From Nothopassalora personata (taxonomy: Eukaryota; Ascomycota; Dothideomycetes; Mycosphaerellales; Mycosphaerellaceae), in the NCBI GenBank assembly GCA_033816765.1, contig CM066293.1, forward strand, positions 3,844,001 through 3,908,000: 64,000 nt of DNA. The letters are read 5' to 3'. Numbering within the stretch: the stretch's first letter is position 1; each line of letters starts with the position of its first letter. Under the pieces are notes generated by a model. It ran no database searches. It saw nothing but the letters and a program-made list of their open reading frames with translations, and was not told where the DNA came from. Position numbers and translations under genes: made by a program. Below are positions 55,500 through 64,000 of this stretch, piece by piece.

Positions 55500-57000
55500 A
55501 AGGAGCTAGATGCTCTATAGAGTAACAACACCTAGGAGAATGCTATTCTACTAAAAGGGGTAAACTTAGTTACGTTAAGATAGGTCTTTAATGTTAAAAG
55601 AAGCATTAGTAGAGCCATTGAAAAGTTCAAGGCTAGGCTAGTTATAAGGGGCTTTTTATAGAAGTTTAGTGTTAACTTTATAGAGACATTTGCGCCTACA
55701 GTTAGATAGGACACCCTTAGGGTGTTTATAGCTATTATGTGTAAGAAGGATCTCTATCTTTACTAAGTGGATGTAAACAATACGTTTATAGAAAGCACCC
55801 TCTATAAAGACATCTTTATGTTACTACTACTAGGAGTTAAGCTTCTACTAAACATAGTGTTTAAGATCCTTAAAAGCTTATATAGACTTAAGTAAGTAGC
55901 TAGAGATTGGAATCAACTCTATATGTTAAAGCTTAGAGAGATTGGATTTACATAGTTAGAGGTGGATCTATACCTACTTATTCATAAGGAAAAAGAGATC
56001 ATAATTCTTATATATGTAGATAACATTCTAATTACTGCACTAAAGTTAACGGATATTCTCTAGTTTAAAAGAGAACTTAGCAAAGTCTTTAAGATTAAAG
56101 ATCTTAGTAAACCTAAAAAGATCCTTAGCATAAGAGTTATAAGGGACAGGAGGAGAGGAATCCTAAAACTTAACTAGGGACACTTTGTTAGGGACAACCT
56201 TACTAAGATAGGGATAAACTATAAGAAGGCAGTACCTACATACTTACCTATAGATAGCTATAAGGCTCTTAAACCTTTAAGCTATATAGATAAGAGGTAT
56301 AACAAGGTAGAGTACTAGAGTATTAATAGTACATAGATGTAGCTAGTAACAATTATAAGGCTAGACATTGCTTTTGCCCTAGGAAGGATAAGCTTATTTA
56401 TAAGTGACCTATCCGCCTACTACATAAAGGCTTTAAAGAAGATTATAAGATATCTAAGGTTATATCCTAATCTTAGCCTTGTCTTCTCTAGGTATAGAGA
56501 AGGATGCCTAGTTAGATACTATAACTCTAATTATACAATAGACAAAGTAGACAGAGTCTCTATCCTTAGGTATGTCTTCTTCCTCTATAGGGCACTAGTC
56601 TCCTAGATAAGTAAGAAGCAAAAGTCTATAGTATCATCTATAATAGAAGCTAAATACATAGCTATAAATGCATGTGTAAAGCAATTCCAATTCCTAGCTT
56701 TACTACTAAGGGAGATAGACTATCTAGAGTTAGTAGGAGACTGTTCCTATTAACTAAGGATCACTAGAAACTAGGAGACTGTATTAAGCTTAAGACTAGT
56801 CCAATTAAGAGGTAACAACTAAGCTACCCTTACCCTAGTAAGGGATATATATGTTTATAACAAGTTAAAGCATATTAACATTACCTATAATGCTATTAGG
56901 AAACTTTAGTAGAGAAGGCTTATTACTATTAAGTACACCCTAATATCTAAGATAGTTGTAGATAGGTTTATAAAGCTAAAGACTAGTCCACACTTCTAGA
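55500..57000 (+). pseudogene. copia reverse transcriptase and RNase H remnant
   Basis: RT blocks FKARLVIRGFL, FIETFAPTVR, VDVNNTFI and ILIYVDNILIT are in copia order. The last should be YVDD. RNase H follows with KQKSIVSSIIEAKYIAI (about 56615-56670). The frame is broken by stops at Gln and Trp positions. Confidence 0.85.
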
Positions 57001-57092
57001 GGTTTGTAAGCTAGCTTAACCTGTTATAGAGGTCTAAATACTACTAATAGGAGAAGAGCAGACTGTGACCTCCTATATAAGATAAGTAGGAG

Positions 57093-57339
57093 TATTAAGA
57101 TGTAGCATCTTAAGGGGAGCTAACAGTTAGGTTATGATCTAATAGCCTAAGGCATCTACGATAACTTAGCTTATCGGAAGACACCTTCTCTCCCCTTTAG
57201 CTTAGATAGACATCTAACACAATTAACACATTAGTTCCTAATATATTGCTATATGCCCTATAGCTATTAGCTAGTTAAAGATTAATCTCTTACTCTACTC
57301 TGCTACTAACTACGTATCCTATTAAGTCTTAACTTAACA
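57093..57339 (+). repeat. copia 3' LTR
   Basis: 247 bp. The first dinucleotide reads TA in place of TG. The 13 bases 57327-57339 are duplicated after the inserted short element (58106-58118). Confidence 0.9.
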
Positions 57340-58105
57340 GTCGTCCTATAGAGAGCGCCTTCACGCGGCGGACGACGTAAGTATCTTCGTTACGACGAAG
57401 AGAAACTAAGACTCTCTCTCTCGAAAAATACAAGCCTACTCGACTCGAAACAAGAAAAGACAGGTCGGACGAACCGAACGAACGAGATACGCTCAAAATC
57501 TACAAACAAGAACTCCGGAACTGCGAGAAGGGAAAGCGACGTACATAGCGTACACGTCGCTCGAACAACGAAGGCGCTGTCTACCTGTCGTCCCGGCAAA
57601 CCACGTAAACTGCCGGCTGGAACCAAGAGAGGCGTTTAGGGGCGCAAACCACGTATACTGCACGGCTGGAACCAAGAGAGGCCGAGGGGGGGACGACAGC
57701 GAGGCCACTGCGACCGAGGAGCTACACTCGAGACCGGAGAACGCGACTGGATTTGAAACAGAGGCAACGGGTGTTTCTTGGGATTTTGCTCGGTGCGTAC
57801 GGGTACGGCCGGCTTGGCTTTTTAAAACAAGAACGAGACACGGGCGCAAAACTTGTCTCGCCCGGGGCAAGGCGACAAACCGCAATTCTCGACAAGACAC
57901 GACTACCGGGTACGCGCGTACTACGCCGCAATATATTCGATTTACGGTTCGAATAGCGAGCGTTGCTCGCATCTTTTAAGGAGTTTTTACGTCCGGGGTA
58001 CGACGGGGCTTTTCTCCTTCTCTCAAATTTTGGTCTCGTTCTCGAGACCCGTGTTGCATAGTCTTTGACTCAAATAGCACGTTAATGGAATAATCAATCA
58101 ATCAA
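57340..58105 (+). mobile_element. 766-bp short element, intact copy 2, in the copia 3' LTR end
   Basis: Inserted exactly at the end of the 3' LTR. A perfect 13-bp target duplication, TCTTAACTTAACA, flanks it (57327-57339 and 58106-58118). It starts GTCGTCCTATAGAG and ends AATAATCAATCAATCAA, a short simple-repeat tail. TPRT-type (LINE/SINE) insertions typically show a variable duplication of this length plus a 3' simple tail; TIRs or LTRs are absent. No coding capacity. Together with copy 1 (same termini) this shows a defined full-length unit and not a random 5' truncation. A non-autonomous SINE-like or LINE-derived element is the best reading. A partial B-box-like GGTTCGAATAG lies near 57947, too weak to claim Pol III transcription. 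Confidence 0.85.
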
Positions 58106-58118
58106 TCTTAACTTAACA
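58106..58118. repeat. 13-bp target duplication of the short element
   Basis: TCTTAACTTAACA, identical to 57327-57339. It is the duplicated terminus of the copia LTR and is followed immediately by copia's own target duplication CGAGG (58119-58123). Confidence 0.9.
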
Positions 58119-58149
58119 CGAGGCGTAGTTACGTACGTTTTTCCTACGC

Positions 58150-59500
58150 GACGGGAGCGATATATCGTTACTAGAGAGGCTAATAAGCTATAGCGAGAAC
58201 GAAACACCGGCCGATGTACTAGAGGCTACACTCGAAGGGCTAGGCGACTACCTCGAAGATATCTCCTATATAACCGCGCTAGTATAGAGATATACTATAA
58301 TACATTAGATCTAGAACATAGCGACTAGTCCGGCGCTACGGGAGCTAATAGCATTCCTATAGCATCTTAAACATAATAACTTCGTAAAGGTAGGCATTAT
58401 ACTAGGCACTTCGATAGACGCTACTCGACGTAGTAGCCTACGTATTATCGAAGATAAATAGGGCCTAGATTAGTTTAACGAAGTGCGAGACGGTTACAAC
58501 CTTAGCTTCCTCGACCTATTAAGCGCGCCTAAACGTGTCCTATTTAGTATCGCTACCTATTATAAAGGTAGATTATTAATCGCCGATATAAAGAGAGAAT
58601 AGCTCCGCGCTCGATAGTACCGTCTAGCTAGCGACATAAGGGGAGCGTCTACGAGGCGATTATCGAGGAAGACGTCGGTAATCGGTACCGACATCGATTA
58701 TATAGTATAAGCTATCGGTACCGGGGACTAAATAGGGCGTCGTCGCGCCGACGCTTTCTTCCCGGAGCTAAAAGAGGATAAGATCGAGATCTATAAACTT
58801 CTATTAGGGCTAGTTCGTAGCGCGAAGAGGAAAGTATCGAGTAGGGACGGGGGCTCGATTAGCGCGAAGAGATCGAGGAAAGGTCGTATTCGGAAGGGAC
58901 CCGACGTAGAGGCGACGAATAGTAAGGATGCTAATAATAAGAGAGTTTAGGAGACGCTACCGCCCTCTACGTAGGGGCCTCGCGATGTTATATATTAGGG
59001 GCGGAAACTAAAGGAGGCTATACGGATAATCTTAGACGCTACCCTAGCCGATCGAGCGGAATACGAGGAGGTATTATACGAGGACGGGTATAATAGTATT
59101 AAGGCGTTATTATCGCTACTAAGGGACGGATAATAGGAAAGACTAGAGCGTTAGACATACTATAGATATAGTACGTAGGAACAGTAGGGATATAATCTTC
59201 TATAATATACCCTAACGAGAATAGCTCTAAGAATAAACGCGATAGGGTACCGAGCTCGGTATACTAAAGGATAATGTACACGACGATACTAGATAGCGGC
59301 TAATAGTACCCTAACCTACGGGGATTCTACTAACGATATAAGATTAGGCTACGCTAAACTAAAGGCGAAGTATAGCAATATATATCGGCTTATTACGAGT
59401 AGTATTATACGCGCTACGTTTAATAGGGCATAAACGGGGTCGGACGTAATAACGCGGGTAGCGTAAACGACATCGGGATTATAGGTAATAGAAATAACAC
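58150..59500 (+). pseudogene. RIP-destroyed gene, unknown protein
   Basis: One plus-strand frame gives more than 400 protein-like residues interrupted only by TAG/TAA codons at Gln/Trp-type positions. Examples are VLEATLEGLGDYLEDISY, FVKVGIILGTSIDATRRSS, DGYNLSFLDLLSAPKRVL, and a basic SISAKRSRKGRIRKGPD stretch. An acidic/basic low-complexity region near 58900 suggests a nuclear protein. CpG is abundant and CpA nearly absent. It is convergent with the SNF2 pseudogene. Function not recognised. Confidence 0.6.
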
Positions 59501-59504
59501 ATTA

Positions 59505-59622
59505 CTTAGAAAGGTCTAAGCCGAAAGATAGAGGCTAAAAACATTTATAGACTTAGATCTATCTAGGCCTAGTAGCTACTACCTAACACGTCTAGCTAAT
59601 TCAGAACTAACCTAACCCTTAC
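59505..59622 (-). other. putative intron 4 with paired stem-loops
   Basis: Contains CTTAGA-AAGG-TCTAAG (59505-59520) and CTTAGATCTATCTAGG (59552-59567), arranged like the other three. A GTAAGG donor reads on the minus strand at 59622. Boundaries uncertain; it may lie in the 3' part of the gene. Confidence 0.3.
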
Positions 59623-60065
59623 GCGCGACCCTTGGAGCCGCGGGCATCTAGTAGCGCTAGCCGCCTCGATGTATACCGTAGGTCGCCTAGAACGTAGCGA
59701 GGAGTTATTCGTGTCTAAAGCGACTAGCCTAGGTATCTAGCACCTTACGAAAGAGCATCGTCGTTATTACCCTCGCTATCGTCGTTATTACCCTCGCCTT
59801 CGTCGTCGGTAGACTCGCCTTCGTCGTCGGTAGACTCGCCTTCGTCGTCGGTAGACTCGCCTTCGTCGTCGGCGGACTCGCTATCGGGAGAAGGGGAGCG
59901 CTACGGGGTATCCCGCCTATTAGCGGCATCCGTAGTACGAGAGGCCGATAACTCGGCCTTAATATAATCGGAGGGGTAGTCGACGGATTTTACTACGGCC
60001 TCGAGGATATCTATAAGCTAGTTAGTAACTAAGCCCGGATAAAAGTAGATAACTAAACGACCCGG

Positions 60066-60128
60066 CTTAGAAAGATCTAACTACTATAGAGACTTAGATC
60101 TTTCTAAGTCGGAATATACTTAACTTAC
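60066..60128 (-). other. putative intron 3 with paired stem-loops
   Basis: GTAAGT donor on the minus strand at 60128. Inside are CTTAGA-TCTT-TCTAAG (60093-60108) and CTTAGAAAGATCTAAC (60066-60081). The acceptor is not resolved. Confidence 0.45.
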
Positions 60129-61296
60129 CGGTCTAGGTAAGATAGGCGATACAGGTAGCGTTAGAAGACGATATAACCTTATCGGCGGTATCGAGGATAT
60201 ACGTAGTAACCTTCTTTATATTAAAGTTCGCGGCCGGGACGTCACGGAACTTATATACGCCTAAACCGGGCGTCTCGGTCTTAGGGGTTAAGCTAACTTC
60301 TAGACGCGCGTCGGGGTACAGTTTAGTAGGAGCGGAGGTCGTAGGTTTCTTCTCGGCCTTAAGCTTAGTAAGGAGCTCTCGCGCGGGAAGGCTACCGAGG
60401 GCGAAGCGGAATAGTTATTCGTCCGGGAGTATATTCTTCTTCCGCGTATCCTTAAGGTCGAGCTAGGCGGGGTGTATACGGGTAGTACGGATACCGAATA
60501 TAGATCGTATAAGGGTATCGGCGAGGACGTTTAATATACGACCCTCGATATCGGAGTTACGGCGGGCGAGGACCTCTTTATTATTATCGGCGAGTCGTAA
60601 CACGAACTCCTTATCCTACGGGCGTCCGAAGGGGTCGTCGCGGCGAATAGTATCTATACGTACGGGATCTATCTTAGCGGTAACCTTAACCTACTCGACG
60701 AACCGGCTTTAGTACTTAGCCTATAGCGCCTAGTCGACGCTCTCGTTGGTATATAGGATATAGTATATTATAGCGTAGAGCTAACCGATTCGGTTTATCC
60801 GGCCGCCTATCTATAAGATAGCGCGTAGACTTAGGTAGTCTATAACGATTATAATGTAGCTACCTTCCTAAAGGTTCGTAGACTCGGTAGCCGAGCGCGA
60901 GGAATAGATAAGAACCTATATACGAGGGTCGGTATTAAAGGCTCGTTCGGCGAGTACGCGGGTACGGTTCTTAATACCGGCCCGGATAATGCGGTACTCG
61001 AATCTAAGGAGAACATAGACGATTTCCGCTAGTATAATCGAGATAGGTTCGTAGTAGTAGATAATAACCTTTTTATTCCCCTAGACTAGGTGTCGGTAGA
61101 GTAGGAAGACTAAGATCTAATACTTAAGGGACGACCGAATAATCCAATTAAGACACTCGGCCCGGGTGTTAGGCTTATAAGACTAGGGATCGTTCTTCGT
61201 AGAGGCGTAGTAGAAGGAGAACGGATCGGTCTTGCTATAGGCCCTATACGACGCGGTTAGCTTAGTCTATAGAATATAGCGCGGAGATATACATAA

Positions 61297-61355
61297 CTTA
61301 GAAAGGTCTAAGTAAATTAACGACTTAGACTAATCTAAGTCGGGGAGCAACTTAC
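61297..61355 (-). other. putative intron 2 with paired stem-loops
   Basis: GTAAGT donor on the minus strand at 61355, followed by CTTAGA-CTAA-TCTAAG (61324-61339) and CTTAGA-AAGG-TCTAAG (61297-61312), as read on plus. Helicase coding resumes leftward of about 61290. Exact acceptor unclear after RIP. Confidence 0.5.
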
Positions 61356-62829
61356 AATTTAGAGACGGTCTTAGACTTAGTATCGACGCGGCGGACTAGT
61401 AGTCGAGTAGTAAGCGGGTAGTTAGCGGTAAGGATAAGTAACCGGCGGAGGGAGGTAGCGTAGCCGCTAGTATCTATCGCGTCGTCGTCCTCGTCGATAG
61501 TAAATAGCTTCGGCGCCTTACTAGAGCCTAGGTATATATCGTAGGCTAGGTTATATAGGGCGGCGGAGATAGGATCGGCCCGGGCCTCGAGGTAGACGAA
61601 GGTTAGGGGAGGAATACTATCGTAGATAACTATTTCGTAGTTAAAGACTCGGATCTTCTAGCCCTTAACGCGGCGTAGCTAGATAATGCCTAGCGCTAGC
61701 GGAGCGGAGAAAATAGCGGAGCCGTCTTCGGCCGTAACGCTCTAGATAAAGCGGCCGGGATAGAGGGCGGCGAGGTAGACCTAGGCGAGAGTATAGCCTT
61801 AGTAGAGGGGAGACGGCGTATTAGGGATAGCGAACTAATTGCGATAGTAGTCCCGGGTAAACTCCGCGCCTAGCGAGCGGTAGGAGGCTAGGTTAAGGCC
61901 GTCTTCTACTAATTCCGGTACTAGGAGCTTCCTAATATACTAAAATAGAAATTGGAGTAGAGCGCCGGCGTCTACGATTGTATTACGGAACACGGTAGCC
62001 GTAACTAGGATAAAGCCGATAAGGGGCTAAAGTTAGTAGATCGTATTACTCTAGAGGGTATAGGGGTTAACGAGATTATAAGCCTTGTCGCTAACTACGT
62101 AACTAAATATCGTAGGGTTAGTAAGTAATAGGCGGTTATCGGTAACATCCGGTAGCGGCGGACGTTGCCTCGCGTACTTCTAGGACGGACCTAGTAATAG
62201 CCGCCGCGGCTTTACGCTATCGCGGTCGGTATTACTATCGGGGTCGCTATCGGTAGTAGTCTCTACGCGGGCGTCGAGGTCGCTATTATCGTTAGCCTAT
62301 AGTCTACCGTTCTTACTATCCTTACGGGCCTTACGGGCTTTACGCTTCTTAAGGCGGGTCTAGTAGAATACGCCGGGCTTAAGGACTTTCCCGTACTATA
62401 ACTAATTCGTAGTAATAATAATAGTCTTAGAGGTTATAATGTCGTCGGGATTAAGGGTAGCTACGAAGGCCTCGAGACCCGCTAAGGTGTTCGGTATAAT
62501 ACATTCGTAGTCGCCCGACCGAGTCGTCGTATTAGACTTACCGAGGGAGTAGAAGGTAACTACGCGGAAGTAGTTACGCTAACTAGGTGTATATATATAT
62601 CTAGTACCGTCGGTAATCTAGGCGGATAGGCCGTTAGGGGGGTAGATAGTAAGGACCGGACAATAGAGTAGGCGAGGGCTAGTAATCTCGGTAAACGCCG
62701 CGTAGCGCGCCGGCGTGTCGTCGTAGTCGTCGTAGTCGTCGTAGTCGTCGTTGTTGAGCTCCTCGAGATAGGTATAGTAGGTAGCTATATAGGAATTAGT
62801 ATAGAGTAAAACGCGAATAAACGCGATAC

Positions 62830-62908
62830 CTAACTTAGACGGGTCTAAGCTACCGCGAGACTTAGACCTATCTAAGTAAGGCGACAATTAAACGTAAGGG
62901 AGACGTAC
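62830..62908 (-). other. putative intron 1 with paired stem-loops
   Basis: 79 nt on the minus strand, donor GAG|GTACGT at 62908, acceptor TTAG at 62830. Exon sequence before it follows the Walker A block, and after it reads IAFIRVLLYTNSYIA. Inside are CTTAGA-CCTA-TCTAAG (62861-62876) and CTTAGA-CGGG-TCTAAG (62834-62849). Confidence 0.6.
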
Positions 62909-64000
62909 CTCGGTAGTCCCGGAGCGTCGAGTAAGTCTACTCGGCTAGTTGTATTAACGTTAGGTAGACCTCTAGGGTCTTACCGAGTCCGACGTCGTCG
63001 CCTAGGATATACGAGCGTATAGGGAAGCGAAGTATACGGGCCGCCTAGGTAGCGGCGGTAGCCTACTAGGGCTTTAGGTATAGGCTACCGGCGCGGATAG
63101 CGAAGGGGAGTTCGCTAATCGGGTCGTTCGTACCGTCCGAACGGTATTTAATGTCTAGGTCGAGATACTTTACGGCGTCTTCGAAGGAGGGTAAGTAGGC
63201 GCTCTAGCCGTTTATATCGCTACTTAGCTTAGTAAAGGCCTTACCGGTTATCGTCGTTACCGGGATATCGTCCTCGAGCTCTTATAGCGCGAAGGGTTTC
63301 TAGTAGCTAATCGCCTCCGGGCCTATAACCTCCTAAACCCTATATTATTAATGCGGCTCGGCGATTCGAATAGGATCTCTACGCCTTCGGTAAGGTAGAC
63401 TATTAATCGGTCGCGGACGTCCGGTATTATAGTATCGAGGCGCTAAAAAAACTCTATAGTAGGCGTAATGCTAAAGAAACCGTAAATAATACTATCTAAC
63501 GCGGCTAGGGTAGCGTCTTCGCGGTTATTACGAGCGGCCTAGTATTCTTCGGCTAGCTCGAACGAGGAGATACCTCGAATGCCGCTACTAGCATCGGCTA
63601 ATGTTGCTATAGCTACTCGGTAGCGGCGATCCTACTACTCGTTATTAGTACGGGCGGGTACGACCGGGACGTAGACGACGGGCGATAATTTACCCGTAGG
63701 TTTCTAGATATTCTACGGCTTAGCGAGGTCGTCCTTACTACGGACCTTACTAGTACTATTACCCTTAACCTAGCGATAGTAGTAGTACTAATAGATAATG
63801 TTAAGCGCGCGGAAGAGGTCCTCGCCGCGTATAGGGAAGCCCTCGACCGGGTATACTATCGGTAGGGTAGGGTTAAGGGGAGTACTAAAGAAGATATCCG
63901 GTAGATAGCGGACGTTAGAATACTCGAGATCTATCTTCGCCTAGTGCCTATTTACGGCGTAATATATCTTATAAGCGGTTCAGAGGGCGTAGAGTAATAC

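Larger units (their letters stand above)
51756..58118 (+). mobile_element. full-length Ty1/copia retrotransposon, RIP-inactivated
   Basis: 5' LTR 51756-52002, internal region 52003-57092, 3' LTR 57093-57339 interrupted by a later insertion, and 5-bp target duplication CGAGG on both sides. In order on the plus strand: gag (about 52440-53130), zinc knuckle with mutated Cys and His (about 53155), GAG-pre-integrase module (WHRRFAH, about 53990), integrase core, RT (about 55570-56250) and RNase H (about 56600). The integrase-before-RT order is diagnostic of Ty1/copia. The RT active-site box reads YVDN, so its second Asp is lost. Dozens of TAG/TAA stops make it inactive. The LTR end is followed by GGTTATAAGCCCGGG, the likely tRNA primer site. 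Confidence 0.93.
59623..64000 (-). pseudogene. RIP-destroyed SNF2-family helicase, continues past the window
   Basis: Minus strand, entering at 64000. Helicase motifs are found in order. Q motif LYLKP then two TAG (Trp-Gln) is at about 63080. Walker A ILGDDVGLGKTLEV is at about 63010. A degraded DEAH-type box (VSDKAYNLVNP) is at about 62075, and motif III ILVTAT at about 62025. The C-terminal lobe starts at about 61080 (KKVIIYYYEPISII), with SSRSATESTNL and the motif VI-like IGGRINRIG at about 60790. A Lys/Thr-rich tail follows. SNF2 proteins are ATP-driven DNA translocases or chromatin remodellers. Nearly all stops are TAG/TAA at Gln/Trp. At least three introns interrupt it. The Asp/Tyr repeat at 62720-62750 is a short (GAC/TAC)n coding tract. 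Confidence 0.8.

Overview
The window looks like fungal DNA from a filamentous ascomycete, most likely a Dothideomycete. It has TTAGGG telomere repeats, Ty1/copia and Ty3/gypsy retrotransposons with LTRs, and extreme AT-rich decay in which CpA/TpG has been lost while CpG survives. That is the signature of repeat-induced point mutation (RIP). A fungal HNH-nuclease gene and short GT-AG introns also fit. No tRNA, rRNA, CRISPR array or bacterial-type operon was seen.

Layout. 1-2700 is RIP-decayed retroelement DNA. 2701 to about 31450 is a GC-balanced block that is gene-poor for its size. The supportable genes there are a hypothetical gene at 3.4-4.1 kb, an HNH-nuclease-domain gene (26.6-28.3 kb, minus) and a coiled-coil protein with decapeptide repeats (29.4-30.6 kb, minus). 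The rest holds decayed coding remnants (5.6, 14.3, 15.3, 18.5, 20.4, 28.6 kb), a cluster of local tandem duplications (20.9-24.3 kb) and an intact 541-bp TIR element with a perfect 10-bp target duplication (11.57-12.11 kb).

31.45-51.16 kb is RIP-affected subtelomere. It contains a 765-bp short repeat element, a truncated copia copy, two older RIP-damaged copies of the short element, a badly decayed Ty3/gypsy, and a lightly mutated Ty3/gypsy whose gag and pol frames can still be followed. A second copia copy is cut off directly by telomere repeats.

51164-51617 is telomere (TTAGGG x28), exactly 100 N, then telomere (CCCTAA x31). Two chromosome ends have been placed end to end, almost certainly by scaffolding, so sequence left and right of the gap should be treated as two different chromosome arms.

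The right arm, read outward from the gap, has 138 bp of unique sequence and a full-length copia with a 5-bp target duplication. The 3' LTR of that copia carries a fresh insertion of the 766-bp short element, which has its own 13-bp target duplication. Two convergent RIP-ruined genes follow: an unknown plus-strand gene and a minus-strand SNF2-family helicase that runs off the window. The helicase introns share a paired stem-loop skeleton and look like introner-like elements.

The strongest candidates for something undescribed are the 766-bp short element family and the shared palindromic introns in the SNF2 pseudogene. All readings were made by eye, without database searches.
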